DNA of 64,000 bases from Bradyrhizobium sp. Ash2021 (GCF_031202265.1 NZ_CP100604.1:310001-374000); one strand, 5' to 3'; positions 51,668-61,979 are shown, counted from the first letter of the stretch. The notes: generated by a model from the letters alone, not told the origin. Numbers and translations: made by a program.

Positions 51668-52423
51668 ATGAACCGGACCGGACTTTTCATCGCGCTGGGA
51701 CTGGCGCTCGTCATCGGATTGCTGTTCGGGATTTATCCCGAACTCGACCTGAAGCTGGCGGCGCTGTTCTATGATCCCGCCACCAAATCGTTTCCGATAA
51801 AACTCGATGCGGTGGCCGAATTCGCGCGCGACGCCGCGATGTGGATCGCATGGGCTTTCGCACTGCCGGCGATCGTAGCCTTCGTCGTAAAACTGGCGCG
51901 GCCGCACCGGCCGATGCTGATCCCGGGTCGCGCGGCGATCTTCCTGCTGGTCACGATCATTCTGTCCGCGGGCATTCTGACCAATTTCACCTTCAAGTCC
52001 TACTGGGGCCGGCCGCGGCCGGTCATGGTGACGGAATTCAACGGCCCCTGGCAATTCGTGCCGTGGTGGGATCCGCGCGGGGCTTGCGGAAAGAACTGCT
52101 CGTTCTTCTCCGGCGAGGGCGCCACCGCGTTCTGGACCTATGCGCCCGCGGCGCTGACGCCGCCGGCGTGGCGGCCGCTGGCCTATGCGGCGGCGACTCT
52201 GTTCGGGATCACGACCTCTGTGCTGCGGATGGCGTTCGGCGGGCATTTCTTCACCGACGTCGCGGCCGCAGGCCTGGTGAGCTTTCTGGTGATCTGGCTG
52301 GCCTATGCCTTCATCTACCGCTGGCCGGCCACCCGCATGACCGACGCGCAGGTTGACGCCGGTCTGGCGCGGCTGGCCTCGGCCTGGTCCCGCTTGACGC
52401 GGCGCTGGCGCCCGCTGGGGTAA
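51668..52423 (+). CDS. PAP2 superfamily membrane phosphatase
   Basis: A 251-residue protein with about six helices. PAP2 motifs: KSYWGRPRP (KX6RP), FFSGEGATAF at the PSGH position (Glu where the general family has His) and SVLRMAFGGHFFTD (RX5HX3D). Relatives dephosphorylate undecaprenyl pyrophosphate, phosphatidic acid or lipid A. The SGE variant and the size suit the lipid-A-phosphatase-like group, but the substrate is inferred only. The gene is monocistronic and precedes argG by 95 bases. Confidence 0.87.
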   Translation: MNRTGLFIALGLALVIGLLFGIYPELDLKLAALFYDPATKSFPIKLDAVAEFARDAAMWIAWAFALPAIVAFVVKLARPHRPMLIPGRAAIFLLVTIILSAGILTNFTFKSYWGRPRPVMVTEFNGPWQFVPWWDPRGACGKNCSFFSGEGATAFWTYAPAALTPPAWRPLAYAAATLFGITTSVLRMAFGGHFFTDVAAAGLVSFLVIWLAYAFIYRWPATRMTDAQVDAGLARLASAWSRLTRRWRPLG

Positions 52424-52455
52424 TCCGTCGTTTAAACGCGTGCCCATCAGCGTGA

Positions 52456-53856
<1,401 letters not shown>

Positions 53857-53878
53857 GCGTTTTCAAATCGTCTTTCCG

Positions 53879-54000
53879 CGTCATTGCGAGCCAACGGGTC
53901 GCGCGAATGCGCGCCCGATGACAGGCTCCGCGAAGCAATCCATCTCGCCACATAAAAGGAAGAATGGATTGCTTCGTCGCTTACGCTCCTCGCAATGACG
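53879..54000. repeat. Dispersed palindromic repeat, family A copy 6 (inverted)
   Basis: CGTCATTGCGAGCCAACG to GCTCCTCGCAATGACG, with GATGACAGGCTCCGCG inside as in copy 5. It directly precedes the terminator at 54009. Confidence 0.85.
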
Positions 54001-54008
54001 GGCTAAAA

Positions 54009-54038
54009 AAAATGGCCGGGATTTCTCCCGGCCATTTT
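54009..54038. terminator. Bidirectional terminator between argG and the OmpA gene
   Basis: A 13-bp perfect stem (AAAATGGCCGGGA with TCCCGGCCATTTT) encloses TTTC. An A-run on the left and T-run on the right make it work for both convergent genes (argG ends 53856, the OmpA gene ends 54054). Confidence 0.9.
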
Positions 54039-54053
54039 CAGTGAGCGATTGCC

Positions 54054-55934
54054 TTACCGCGGCGGCGCGATGCCGGGCGGGGGCGGCGGCAGCGATGCCG
54101 TTCCGCCGTTGAGCAGCGGCGTGATGCGGCGGACGGTGACGCGGCGGTTGATGCGGCTGGGTCCCGAGGTCTGCTCCTTCGGATATTGCGAACCATAGCC
54201 TTGCGAGGTCAGGTTTTCCGCGGGCACGGCGAACTGCTGCGTCAATAGCTCGGCTGCGGATTCGGCGCGCCGGTCCGACAGCGACAGATTGTCGGTGTCG
54301 TTGCCGGTCGCATCGGTGTGGCCCTCGATCAAAAACACCTCGCGCGGATTGCGCTGGATGGCGCGGTTGAGTCCGTCCGCAATCACCTGCAGCTTGGCCG
54401 CCTGATCGGGGGGAATTTCCCACGATCCGCTTTCGAAGGTGATGGTGTTGAGGTCGATGCTCGGCATCAACTGCCGCACCGACGGGCTGTAGCGGATTTC
54501 ATCGAGCGAATAGCGCCGCGCGATCCGGTCCACTGGCGGCGCCTCCATAGTGTCGTAGATAACCTCCGGTGTTGCATCCTCGGAATCGACGATGTAGCGA
54601 TCATAGGGGATGCGGATCACCGGCGGCGGCAGGTCCACATAGAAGCCGCCGATCGCTCTGGGATCGCGATAGCTGTTGTCGATGATGATGACCTCGCGAC
54701 CGCCCTCATCGCGCCTTATCCGGCGCAGCAACTCGCCGTCGCGGCCGACCACCGTGATGATCTGCGTGCCGTCCGGACGGATCACGATGGTGCGGGTTTC
54801 CCCGCCCACGGTTTGGGTCTGGATGTCGCGCGCGCCGTAGCGGAAGCGATCCTCCTCGTTGTGGCGAATATACTCCTGGCCGCCGGGATCGCGAATGATG
54901 ACGCGCCCGGGCTCGGTGATGACCGTGCGGCCGCCTTCCTGGACTTCGTGCCGTTCGCTGCGGAATTGATCCATGTTGCGCGGTCCCGGAGCCGGTGCGC
55001 CCGCTGAAAGCGCCTTGGTTCCCAGCGCCGGTGGCGGCGGGGGAAGCGGTGCGGTCACCGTCGGCGCGCGCTGGAACGCAGGCGCGACCGTCGGAGGTGT
55101 GTTTTGTACCCGGCCGGGCGGCGGGGTGGCGCCCGGTGCGGCCGGAACAGCGCCCGGAGCAGCCGGAGCGGCGGCACCCGGTGCCGGCGCACCGGGAGGC
55201 GGTCCGCCGCGCGGCGGCGGCGCGGTGGGAGTTGTGGTCGGAGTGGCTGCGCCAGCCGGCGGTGTCGGCGATACTCCGGGATGCGGCGGCAGCGCCGTCG
55301 GGCTTCCGGCAGCCGGCGGCGCAGTTTGAGTTTGCGGCGCAGGAGCCGGCGTTGTGGCCGACGGCAATTGCTTGACGCCCGCCGGCGGTGGGGGCGGCGG
55401 CACCTGAGATGGCGTGCCCTTCTGGAGCGCGGGTGGCGGGGTCGGCGCCGTCGGTTGCTTGGGGGCCGCAGGCGCCGTCGTCGCCGCCGGAGGTGCCGGC
55501 GGGAGCGCGTGTGCGGGTGGCGCTGCGGTCGGGGGAGCCGGCGGAGCGGTATGCACGGGCGGTGCGGCCGCGGGTGGCGGCGGCGCATGCGGAGGCGGCG
55601 CCGGGGGCGGCGTCGGACGTGCGGGTGGCGCTGCCGCCGGAGGAGGTGGCGGTGTCGGACGCGGCGGCGGTGCTGAAGCCGGAGGAGGTGGCGGCGTCGG
55701 ACGCGGCGGCGGTGCCGCAGCAGGGGGTGGCGGCGGCTGTGCGGGACGCTGAGGCGCTGCGGCCGGCGGCGGCGCGCCCTTCGGCGGCGCCTTGGGTTTT
55801 CCGTCGGGGCCCAATTCTTCCTTGGTTCCCTGCGCCACAACGAGCGGCGCGGTCTGCGCATGCGATGCGAAGGTTGCGAGCTGCGTCACGGTCAGAGCAG
55901 ACGTGGCAAGCAGCACGATGCGAAGTTTTGTCAT
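54054..55934 (-). CDS. OmpA-family protein with long proline-rich region
   Basis: A 626-residue exported protein with a signal peptide (IVLLATSALTVTQLATFASH). Residues about 48-320 are Pro/Ala-rich with tandem units such as PPPRPTPPPPPA. Residues 330-490 form a beta-rich region (IREEDRF-like RHNEEDRFRYGARDIQTQ). The C-terminal OmpA-like peptidoglycan-binding domain (about 495-610) has FLIEGHTDATGNDTDNLSLS and DRRAESAAELL. No membrane barrel precedes it. It probably tethers the outer envelope to peptidoglycan with a spanning arm. The final residues are again Pro-rich. Confidence 0.88.
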   Translation of the reverse strand: MTKLRIVLLATSALTVTQLATFASHAQTAPLVVAQGTKEELGPDGKPKAPPKGAPPPAAAPQRPAQPPPPPAAAPPPRPTPPPPPASAPPPRPTPPPPPAAAPPARPTPPPAPPPHAPPPPAAAPPVHTAPPAPPTAAPPAHALPPAPPAATTAPAAPKQPTAPTPPPALQKGTPSQVPPPPPPAGVKQLPSATTPAPAPQTQTAPPAAGSPTALPPHPGVSPTPPAGAATPTTTPTAPPPRGGPPPGAPAPGAAAPAAPGAVPAAPGATPPPGRVQNTPPTVAPAFQRAPTVTAPLPPPPPALGTKALSAGAPAPGPRNMDQFRSERHEVQEGGRTVITEPGRVIIRDPGGQEYIRHNEEDRFRYGARDIQTQTVGGETRTIVIRPDGTQIITVVGRDGELLRRIRRDEGGREVIIIDNSYRDPRAIGGFYVDLPPPVIRIPYDRYIVDSEDATPEVIYDTMEAPPVDRIARRYSLDEIRYSPSVRQLMPSIDLNTITFESGSWEIPPDQAAKLQVIADGLNRAIQRNPREVFLIEGHTDATGNDTDNLSLSDRRAESAAELLTQQFAVPAENLTSQGYGSQYPKEQTSGPSRINRRVTVRRITPLLNGGTASLPPPPPGIAPPR

Positions 55935-56144
55935 GATGTCCTGGATCCCCGGAAAAATCTGGCGGCAAGGTTGGCGGGAAAAAGAGTGGCTTTCGCCGAA
56001 CGTTTCGGCGGGTCGATCAACGGCTAATCGTTAGGCCGGATTGTGGCGGGCTACAAAACGCGAACGCTATTTATTTCGACAGCATAACGGGTTGCATACG
56101 CAATTGTTCATTACGCATTCAGACGATGCTTTCAAATCGAACTT

Positions 56145-56438
56145 TTACATTGTCCCCTGTGGCATCTCTGAGGCGCTGGTATGGAGTTTCGGCTGCGTGC
56201 CTGAAAAGCCGAAACTGCCGGCATCGGTTCCAAGCGGAGGTGCGGTCGGACTGTTCGGTCCGCGGACCGGCAGTTCGTCCGGCATCTTGCCCGGTAACTC
56301 CTCCGGCCGCGACGGCTCGCCGGGTTCATGCATAGGGGTAGGCACTTCCGGGCGAGGGTTGCCCGGAGGAATTCCCGGCGGAGGTTCAGTCGGCGTACCC
56401 GGCGTTGCCGCCGGAATTTCCGGTGGTTCGATTGGCAT
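56145..56438 (-). CDS. Small proline/glutamate-rich protein (tentative)
   Basis: A 97-residue reading frame from ATG 56438 with a composition like short Pro-rich proteins of Bradyrhizobium: PIEPPEIPAATPGTPTEPP, then PGIPPGNPRPEVPTPMHEPG and EPSRPEELPGKMPDELPVRG. No signal peptide and no SD that I can point to. The antisense Gly-rich frame (56041-56667) is the shadow. Coding status is uncertain. Confidence 0.45.
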   Translation of the reverse strand: MPIEPPEIPAATPGTPTEPPPGIPPGNPRPEVPTPMHEPGEPSRPEELPGKMPDELPVRGPNSPTAPPLGTDAGSFGFSGTQPKLHTSASEMPQGTM

Positions 56439-56497
56439 CGACGACAACGGCGAGATCGCCGCGATGTTCCGCGCCGCTACCGGAACTGGAACCGTTC

Positions 56498-56665
56498 CTA
56501 CGGCGTATGGCACACCGCCTCAATGTTGTGACAGTCGGGATCGAGGACAAACGCGCCGTAATAATTGGGGTGATAATGCGCGCGGATTCCGGGCGCGCCG
56601 TTGTCGCGTCCGCCGGCTGCGATGGCCGCTTTGTAGAAGGCGTCAACGGTGGCGCGATCCTTCGT
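56498..56665 (-). pseudogene. C-terminal fragment of a VOC-family (glyoxalase-like) protein
   Basis: The minus strand reads, without a start, DRATVDAFYKAAIAAGGRDN, then GAPGIRAHYHPNYYGAFVLD and PDCHNIEAVCHTP with a stop at 56498-56500. This matches the end of VOC proteins, where FVxDPDGHNIEAV is usual (here Gly is Cys). The N-terminal ~75 residues are absent; the fragment abuts the 3' end of the sedolisin gene. Confidence 0.8.
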
Positions 56666-56669
56666 AGAT

Positions 56670-58364
56670 CTACTTCACCAGCCCTTTCAACGCCGCCAAT
56701 ATGCGCGTGCCATTCGGACTGCCGAGCCCTGTGCACGCATCCCAGCCGACGCCGGCGCGGTACGCGCCGTTGTCGCCTTCGCTGACGTCGCGGAGAACGC
56801 CGGAGGCCAAATTCTTGTACAGGATCGGATTGAGGAACCCGAGCGGCGTTCCCAGCAACTGGTTGAGACGTGCGATCAGGCCCGCCCACATCGGCGCCGT
56901 GGCGCTCGTTCCGCCGATGCCCCCGACGGTGCCGTCGGGGCCCATGACCAGGACTCCCGTATCGGGGTCGGCGATTCCCGAGACGTCGGGTACGCCGCGG
57001 CCAATGCGATGTCCGGGGTTGACCGACACCGGGACGTTCGCCGAAGTCTGATAGGTCGGCAACGCAAACAGGCTGCTTACCCCTCCCCCGGTTGCGCTGG
57101 ATGGACCGTCATTCCACACCGTCTCGCGGTTGATCACGCCGTTGGCAGCGACAACCCGGGTGCCGCCGCAAGCCAAGACCCACGGGCTCGAGGCCGGATA
57201 GTCGACGTGCTGCCGCTGGTCAGTTACTTCCTCGGTCGAGCCCTGGTCTCCGGCGGCGACGCAGACGTTGATTCCGGCCAGCGCAGCGCGCTGCAACGCC
57301 TCGTTCACCTTCATGATCGCTTGCTGGGTCCAGAGGATTTGGCCCGTCGGTCCGTCCTCGGGATTGCCGTAGCTGATCGAGATGATGGACGGCCGGTTTT
57401 GCATCGCCGTCACCGCCGAGGTCAGTGCATCGACCCAGCCCTGCTCGGTGAACTCGGTAAAGTACATCATGAACTTGGCTTTCGGCGCGACGGCGCCTGC
57501 CATGCAGATATCCAGCAGCACCTCGCCGGTCACGTCGGTGTCCTGGCTGCCGTCGCCGGGCTTGTTGCCCGGGCCGTGGACGACGACGTCGGTGAGTTTT
57601 GGCGGCGCCAAGTGAAGCGTATCCTTGAAGTAACTCTTCACGAGCTTCTGCGAATAACCACCGACCGCTGTCTGGCCGGAATCGCCGAGCGCGCCGTTGA
57701 ATACGAAGATGGCGATCGTCTGTCCGCTGCCGTCTGCATCCGGAAAGCTATAAAAATCCGCGATCTCGGTCGGAAGGTAGTTCAGGGGCTGCGCAGCGCG
57801 GGACACAAAGCGGTGCCGGCTGCGCCGAAAATAAGGGCGTCCCATCACCCGGTTGTCGAAGCCGAAAACCGCTTCAACGATGCCGCGCAACGAGTCCGGG
57901 GTGTGGACCGGCCCGACCCTGCCGCGATAGCGGCCGCCCGGATGTTCCCAGATTTGCAGGTCGACGCCGAAGGCGCGCGTGGCATCGCCGATCTTTCCTT
58001 CAATCAGAACGCTTCGCTTGACCTCGCTGGCTTCAATCACCTTCAACTTGTTTGCCGTGGCAAATTTCTTTACCGCGTTGATGTCCTTTGCGTCGGCCTC
58101 GAAGGCGCTCAACACCCGGGCGCTTTGCGTCGAATGCATCCACTCATATGGACTATGCCCGATTTCCTTGAGCGAGGGGATGTGGGCGTGAGCAGGACGG
58201 GATCGCACATAGACGGTCAGCCTGATCGGCTGCTCGGGATCTGCCGGACCGATCACACGGGCGTTCGGCAGCGGCAACCTCTCGCTGCCGGCGACCCGGC
58301 GTAGATTTTCGTGCGAGTTTTGTTCGGACGTGGTTGCGAATTGCAGGCTTGGTTTGCGGGCCAT
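56670..58364 (-). CDS. Sedolisin (S53 family) serine-carboxyl peptidase, kumamolisin-like
   Basis: A 564-residue acid-type protease with its pro-region. The pro-kumamolisin activation domain spans about 40-180 (RLTVYVRSRP, FGVDLQIWEHPGGRYRGRVG). In the catalytic domain, DTDVTGEVLLDICMAGAVAP holds Glu and Asp, CVAAGDQGSTEE the oxyanion Asp, and GGTSATAPMWAGL the Ser. The C-terminal Ca site is RDVSEGDNGAYRAGVGWDAC. The first residues (MARKPSLQFATTSEQN) do not form a signal peptide, so export, if any, is by another route. Confidence 0.92.
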   Translation of the reverse strand: MARKPSLQFATTSEQNSHENLRRVAGSERLPLPNARVIGPADPEQPIRLTVYVRSRPAHAHIPSLKEIGHSPYEWMHSTQSARVLSAFEADAKDINAVKKFATANKLKVIEASEVKRSVLIEGKIGDATRAFGVDLQIWEHPGGRYRGRVGPVHTPDSLRGIVEAVFGFDNRVMGRPYFRRSRHRFVSRAAQPLNYLPTEIADFYSFPDADGSGQTIAIFVFNGALGDSGQTAVGGYSQKLVKSYFKDTLHLAPPKLTDVVVHGPGNKPGDGSQDTDVTGEVLLDICMAGAVAPKAKFMMYFTEFTEQGWVDALTSAVTAMQNRPSIISISYGNPEDGPTGQILWTQQAIMKVNEALQRAALAGINVCVAAGDQGSTEEVTDQRQHVDYPASSPWVLACGGTRVVAANGVINRETVWNDGPSSATGGGVSSLFALPTYQTSANVPVSVNPGHRIGRGVPDVSGIADPDTGVLVMGPDGTVGGIGGTSATAPMWAGLIARLNQLLGTPLGFLNPILYKNLASGVLRDVSEGDNGAYRAGVGWDACTGLGSPNGTRILAALKGLVK

Positions 58365-58526
58365 GGTGCATCCCTCCGTTCAAGCGGCTGACGTGGTGGG
58401 AGGGCAATCCTGCAACCCAAGGTAAATCAGGTCAATGGCTTTCGGGGCGCTGACCAGGGCACGCCGGCGTGCCGGTCGGTCCAGCCGCACGCATACGTCA
58501 CGCGGCACGACGCCGGAGGCGACGCT

Positions 58527-59411
58527 CTATTCGCGCGCCAGCAAGGTGTTGCTCCGGGTTCTGCCGGTCTCGACGTAACCGCGCGCGCGCATGTCGGCGA
58601 TGCAGTCTTCCAGCCATTCGTTCTTCGACAGATGTTCGATCACCACCGCCTGCGGCCACAGCGATCGCGGCGCTTCCCTGAAGAAGCCGGTCAGCACGCG
58701 ATCCTCAAAACCCTCGACGTCGATCTTCAAAGCATCGACCCGCGACACGCCGGCCTCTTCGAGAATCCGCTGCAGCCGCAGTGAAGCCACCTTGATGGCC
58801 TTGACCGAAGCATTTCCCGACACGATGTGGCTGGCGCCGAGGTTGTCGCCGTCGGTCTCGATCATCAGGTCGCCATCGGCAGGGCCGGCCGCCGCTGCCA
58901 CCAGCCTCACCTGCGGATAGCCGGACGCCGAATTGTTGAAGGCAAGCCGGGCATGGGTGACGGGATGCGGCTCGATCGCGATCACCTTGCCTCCAGCGCC
59001 GACGTGCCGCGCGAGCGCAAGCGCATAAGTGCCGACATTGGCGCCGACATCGACGAACACGCCGCCCGCGCGGGTATGCGCCCGCAAAAAGTCCAGCTCT
59101 TCGAGATTGTAATCGGGATTGAACAGCGCCCCGCGCTCGGTGGCGCTGGCCTGATGATAGAAACGGAACGAGGCGCCCTGATATTGCACGTCCACCGGTC
59201 CCGCGCGCAGCAGATTGACCAGCCGCGACAGCATCGGCCGAAACGCGCCGCGCTTCAGCCGCGAGCGCTGGGCCAGCGCGATGATCGCGGCCTGGGCGGC
59301 ATTGGGTGCGAACGCGCCGAACGGCGGCGGTGATGGATCGTTATCGGGAGTCACGCTTGTATCCTGTGTCAAAGCCGGCGCAGGCATAGCCGACTTTAGC
59401 GACGACTCCAA
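58527..59411 (-). CDS. FkbM family methyltransferase
   Basis: A 294-residue SAM-dependent methyltransferase. GGVFVDVGANVGTYALALAR is the SAM-binding glycine loop, VIAIEPHPVTHARL the acidic strand 2, and VDALKIDVEGFEDRVLTGFF the family motif around strand 4. FkbM proteins O-methylate sugars, lipids or secondary metabolites; no biosynthetic cluster is linked, so the target is unknown. The first ~40 residues are Pro-rich and may be disordered. Confidence 0.9.
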   Translation of the reverse strand: MESSLKSAMPAPALTQDTSVTPDNDPSPPPFGAFAPNAAQAAIIALAQRSRLKRGAFRPMLSRLVNLLRAGPVDVQYQGASFRFYHQASATERGALFNPDYNLEELDFLRAHTRAGGVFVDVGANVGTYALALARHVGAGGKVIAIEPHPVTHARLAFNNSASGYPQVRLVAAAAGPADGDLMIETDGDNLGASHIVSGNASVKAIKVASLRLQRILEEAGVSRVDALKIDVEGFEDRVLTGFFREAPRSLWPQAVVIEHLSKNEWLEDCIADMRARGYVETGRTRSNTLLARE

Positions 59412-59419
59412 CGGCTCCG

Positions 59420-59550
59420 TCGCCCCTGCGAAAGCAGGGGCCCATACGCCGCGGCCTCTCGATCTTGGGTAGTCGGCGTTGATACTTCCCGTAACAACTG
59501 AGGTCGGGGGTTATGGGTCCCTGCTTTCGCAGGGACGACGACGAGCGTTG
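59420..59550. repeat. Dispersed palindromic repeat, family D
   Basis: CGTCGCCCCTGCGAAAGCAG at the left pairs with CCCTGCTTTCGCAGGGACG at the right across about 90 bases. It fills the gap between the histidine kinase and methyltransferase genes. Confidence 0.75.
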
Positions 59551-59561
59551 CGTCCCCTGCC

Positions 59562-61709
59562 CTAGGATGACACCGGCGCGGCATCACGCTTCACCTTGCG
59601 CCAGCGGCCGACCTTCTGCAGGACTTCGGCGAGCTGTTCGATCGAATAGGGCTTTTGCAGCAGCTCAAAGCCGTAGCTGCCGTTTTGCGACAGCACGTGG
59701 CTGTAGCCGCTGGTCAGCACCACGGGCAGGTCATGATGGCGGCGGCGGATTTCCTGCGCCAGTTCGATGCCGCTCATGCCAGGCATCACCACGTCCGAAA
59801 ACACCACGTCGAAACGGCTGGCATCGCTCATCAGTTCTTCGAGCGCGTGGGTGGCGTTGCCGACCAGTGTGGTGTGATAGCCGAGCCCGGCCAGCGCGTC
59901 GGTCGCGAACTTGCCGACCTCGGCATTGTCCTCGACCACGAGCACCCACATGCCCTGACCTTCGACCGGCGGCGCGTCTTCCGCCGCGACCTGCCGCGGC
60001 CGGCCGCCGCCGGCGGCGCGCGGCAGGTACAGCGTGAAGATGCTGCCCTTGCCAAGCTCGCTGGCGACGATCACTTCGCCCCCGGACTGTCTGGCGAATC
60101 CGAACACCTGCGACAGGCCGAGTCCGGTACCCTGTCCGACTTCCTTGGTGGTGAAAAACGGTTCGAAGATGATCCCGAACCGGTCCTGGGGGATCCCGAT
60201 GCCGGTATCCTCGACGGACACCGCAACATAGCCGTGCGGATTTTTGGATGGCGCGGCAGTACCCGGCAATTCGGCGACCATCCGCACCGTAAGGGTGAGC
60301 CGCCCAGGGCCGTCGATGGCGTCGCGGGCGTTGACCGCCATGTTGATGACAGCGGTCTCGAACTGGCCCGCATCGGCATTGATGAAGCAAGGCTCGTCCG
60401 GCACGTGGATGACGATCTGGATCCGTGAACCGATCAGGGTGGCGATCATTTCGCCGAGCATCTGCACGTTTTGACCGACGTCGAACAGTTCCGGCTTCAA
60501 GGTCTGCCGCCGCGCGAAGGCCAGCAACTGGCCCGTCAGTTTTGCAGCGCGGGTTACGGTGTCCGAGATCGCGTCGATGTAGCGCAGCCGCCGCGGCTCC
60601 GGCAGATCCGGCCGCCGCAACATATCGACGGAGGCGCTGATGACGGTCAGAAGATTGTTGAAGTCATGCGCGACGCCGCCGGTCAATTGCCCCAGCGCCT
60701 CCAGCCGCTGGCCGTGCTTGAGCGCGTCCTCGGCTTCGGCGCGCTTGGCGGCTTCGGCATGAAGGTGCCGCGTTCGCCGCAGCGCCAGCGAGAGCAGGAA
60801 GAACAACAGCGCGGTGGCCGGCGCGCCGAAAATCAGATGCTGGCTCATGGTGGCGAGCCAGCGCGCCCGTATTGCCGATGTCTCCAGCCCCGCGCTGACA
60901 TAGATCGGATATTCCGCAAGCCGCTGATAACCGAGGCGGCGCTCGATGCCATCGGCCGGCGATTTTACCGTGATTAGTCCGGCCTGGGGGTGGGCGACGA
61001 TCTGTTGCCCGAGCGGCCCGTTCGGCTCGAATCGGAAATCACGGTCGAGGGCGGGGAAATGGGCCAGCACCGCGCCATCGGTCCGGACGAGCGCGAAAAA
61101 GCTGCCGGGTTCGCGACCGATCCGGGCGTAGAAATTCGCGAAATATTCCGGCAGCACGGAAGCGTGAATCACGCCGGCAAAGCTGCCATCCTCGTTCTCC
61201 CGCCTCCGGCTGACGCCGAAGAACGCCGCGCCCTGGTAGGGCGGCCTCGGTTTCAACGCCTCGCCAATATAGGTGCCGACATCGCGCTCGACATGGGCGC
61301 TGAAATAATCCCGGTCCGAGAAATCGATGGCGGGCGCCGGTACCACCAGGCTGTTGGCAAGCGCCCGGCCCCTGGCGTCGAAAATCCAGACCGATTTCAC
61401 CTGCGGCAGCGAATCGGCGAGCTGTTTGAGCCGCGGGTGCAGGGTCTCCTCGCGGGAGGCGATGCCGGCGTCGGGAATGCCGCGGACGATCTCGGCGATT
61501 TCCGACAGGCTGCGGTCGATGGTCTCGAACACTTTTAGCGCGTGCTCGTGCGCGACATCCAGCGCGCGCTCGATTTCCCGGTCGGCGGTCTCGTTGGTGG
61601 AAACCCAGGAGACGGCGGAAGCAAAGACGAACAGCGCCAGTGGGAGGGCCAGCGAGGCGGCCATCATCCATTGCAGCAGTCTTAGCGAATTGGGTTGCGC
61701 AGTCTGCAC
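59562..61709 (-). CDS. Hybrid sensor histidine kinase / response regulator
   Basis: A 715-residue inner-membrane kinase. A first helix at about 13-34, a periplasmic dCache-type sensor (FSDRDYFSAHVERDVGTYIG), then a second helix near 285-310 (FGAPATALLFFLLSLAL). HisKA has LGQLTGGVAHDFNNLL with the phospho-His. HATPase motifs are NMAVNARDAI (N box), VEDTGIGIP (G1) and GTGLGLSQV (G2). The C-terminal receiver has VVFSDVVMPGMSG with the Asp and LQKPYSIEQL. No output regulator is linked. Sensor ligands of this fold are often organic acids or amino acids. Confidence 0.93.
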   Translation of the reverse strand: MQTAQPNSLRLLQWMMAASLALPLALFVFASAVSWVSTNETADREIERALDVAHEHALKVFETIDRSLSEIAEIVRGIPDAGIASREETLHPRLKQLADSLPQVKSVWIFDARGRALANSLVVPAPAIDFSDRDYFSAHVERDVGTYIGEALKPRPPYQGAAFFGVSRRRENEDGSFAGVIHASVLPEYFANFYARIGREPGSFFALVRTDGAVLAHFPALDRDFRFEPNGPLGQQIVAHPQAGLITVKSPADGIERRLGYQRLAEYPIYVSAGLETSAIRARWLATMSQHLIFGAPATALLFFLLSLALRRTRHLHAEAAKRAEAEDALKHGQRLEALGQLTGGVAHDFNNLLTVISASVDMLRRPDLPEPRRLRYIDAISDTVTRAAKLTGQLLAFARRQTLKPELFDVGQNVQMLGEMIATLIGSRIQIVIHVPDEPCFINADAGQFETAVINMAVNARDAIDGPGRLTLTVRMVAELPGTAAPSKNPHGYVAVSVEDTGIGIPQDRFGIIFEPFFTTKEVGQGTGLGLSQVFGFARQSGGEVIVASELGKGSIFTLYLPRAAGGGRPRQVAAEDAPPVEGQGMWVLVVEDNAEVGKFATDALAGLGYHTTLVGNATHALEELMSDASRFDVVFSDVVMPGMSGIELAQEIRRRHHDLPVVLTSGYSHVLSQNGSYGFELLQKPYSIEQLAEVLQKVGRWRKVKRDAAPVSS

Positions 61710-61790
61710 GGGCGCTCCTGCTCCATGCAGAGCTTACTGCAATCTTTCCCGCGTCACAAAGCCAAGTGATGAGACGGAACACCAGCCTTT

Positions 61791-61850
61791 CCGTTATCCC
61801 GGCGTAACGGCCGATCCGTTATCGCCGGCGTAACGGCTTTGCCGTTATCG
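61791..61850. repeat. Short tandem palindromic repeat (2.5 units)
   Basis: CCGTTATCCCGGCGTAACGG (61791), CCGTTATCGCCGGCGTAACG (61816) and a partial CCGTTATCG (61842), period about 25 bases. Each unit pairs CCGTTA with TAACGG. Confidence 0.75.
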
Positions 61851-61854
61851 CAGG

Positions 61855-61950
61855 AGGTGCGAGCCTCTTCGGCGAGCCTCGAAGCATGACCAGATCGGAT
61901 GTGGCCATCGTTCGAGGCCGTCGCAATTGCGACGGCGCCTTGGGATGACG
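61855..61950. repeat. Dispersed palindromic repeat, family C copy 2, with GCAATTGC core
   Basis: GGAGGTGCGAGCCTCTTCGG at the left, TTGGGATGACGG at the right. GCCGTCGCAATTGCGACGGC (61917-61936) is a perfect 20-base palindrome. Confidence 0.8.
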
Positions 61951-61979
61951 GCGGCGCCTGTAGCTCTCGGCGCCTGCGA

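Noticed and set aside
54706..55968. Alternative minus frame overlapping the OmpA gene start
   Set aside because: A shifted frame of the Pro-rich codons; lacks signal peptide and OmpA domain.
56041..56667. Glycine-rich plus-strand ORF
   Set aside because: It is the complement of a Pro-rich frame and of a VOC fragment; no SD and no domain.
56649..58304. 551-codon plus-strand ORF opposite the sedolisin
   Set aside because: Antisense shadow; no motif, and the minus frame has an intact catalytic triad.
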